Shown piece after piece: positions 63,908-64,000 of a stretch of DNA of 64,000 nt (position 1 is its first letter; each line of letters starts with the position of its first letter). Under the pieces are notes generated by a model that was not told the DNA's origin, did no database searches, and saw only the letters and a list, made by a program, of their open reading frames with translations. Origin of the DNA: [Clostridium] asparagiforme DSM 15981 (lineage in GTDB: Bacteria; Bacillota; Clostridia; Lachnospirales; Lachnospiraceae); assembly GCA_025149125.1 (NCBI GenBank), contig CP102272.1, positions 4,030,001-4,094,000 of the forward strand, written 5' to 3'. The position numbers and the translations under genes were made by a program.

Positions 63908-64000
63908 ATGCTGTTAAAAGACCTGTATTACATGACGCAGATTGCCGGCTGCGGAAGCCTCTCCCGGGCGGCCAGGCAGCTGGGAATCACCCAATCGGCC
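63908..64000 (+). CDS. LysR-family regulator, N-terminal 31 codons
   Basis: The first 31 codons are in the window: MLLKDLYYMTQIAGCGSLSR then AARQLGITQSA, the start of an LTTR helix-turn-helix. GGAGGG precedes ATG 63908. Divergent from tctC, it is the likely controller of the Tct-oxidoreductase operon. The remainder lies beyond the right edge. Confidence 0.88.
   Translation, partial: MLLKDLYYMTQIAGCGSLSRAARQLGITQSA

Overview
The window looks like a chromosomal segment of a GC-rich member of the Clostridia, most likely Lachnospiraceae. The signs are AGGAGG-type ribosome sites, YesM/YesN two-component genes, LicT-type antitermination, an OPT transporter paired with a PqqD protein, AmmeMemoRadiSam genes and a Ssn/Yge purine cluster. 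Assignment below family level is not possible by eye. I see no rRNA, tRNA, CRISPR array, insertion sequence or prophage genes.

Layout. (1) 1-8252: anaerobic purine/urate catabolism. A divergent ssnA (cut by the left edge) and a YheO-type PAS/HTH regulator are followed by ygeX (diaminopropionate ammonia-lyase), ygeY, ygeW (carbamoyltransferase), arcC (carbamate kinase) and an NCS2 purine permease. Together these would import a purine, break down its ureido/diaminopropionate intermediates and recover ATP from carbamoyl phosphate. (2) 8408-20423: mostly leftward housekeeping and accessory genes: a barstar-domain protein, an Fe-S aldo/keto reductase, an alpha/beta hydrolase, DUF3795, OPT transporter plus PqqD, a FliB-like methylase, a DHFR-like reductase, the AmmeMemoRadiSam pair, an SLC13 permease and an HPr-like protein. 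(3) 20670-46000: a signalling-rich stretch. It holds a YesN/YesM system, a dual-GGDEF/EAL protein, a heterodimeric ABC exporter with a LysR gene, BrkB, acylphosphatase, an orphan four-helix sensor stub, a Cache-GGDEF-EAL protein, a chemoreceptor, two overlapping diguanylate cyclases, a repeat-bearing DUF4397 protein, a BvgS-like hybrid kinase and a double-GntR regulator. (4) 47132-53063: metA, ligA, rluF-like, queA and a membrane-anchored protein. (5) 53259-57519: licT, bglP and bgl for beta-glucoside uptake, with two clear RAT antiterminator/terminator elements. (6) 57807-64000: a TctCBA tripartite transporter and an old-yellow-enzyme oxidoreductase, flanked by two LysR genes.

The most interesting object is at 34578-34918, between two leftward genes. 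Two tandem copies of a probable ~95-100 nt small RNA lie there, each with its own promoter and terminator. A 57-nt core is identical in both, the terminator stems differ by a compensatory base-pair change, and each RNA carries several C-rich or anti-Shine-Dalgarno-like segments. I do not recognise it as a known family. The architecture resembles multicopy C-rich riboregulators such as LhrC, RsaE and csRNA.

All calls come from reading the sequence; no database search was run. Start sites were chosen by ribosome-site spacing and family N-termini, and several differ from the longest possible frame.
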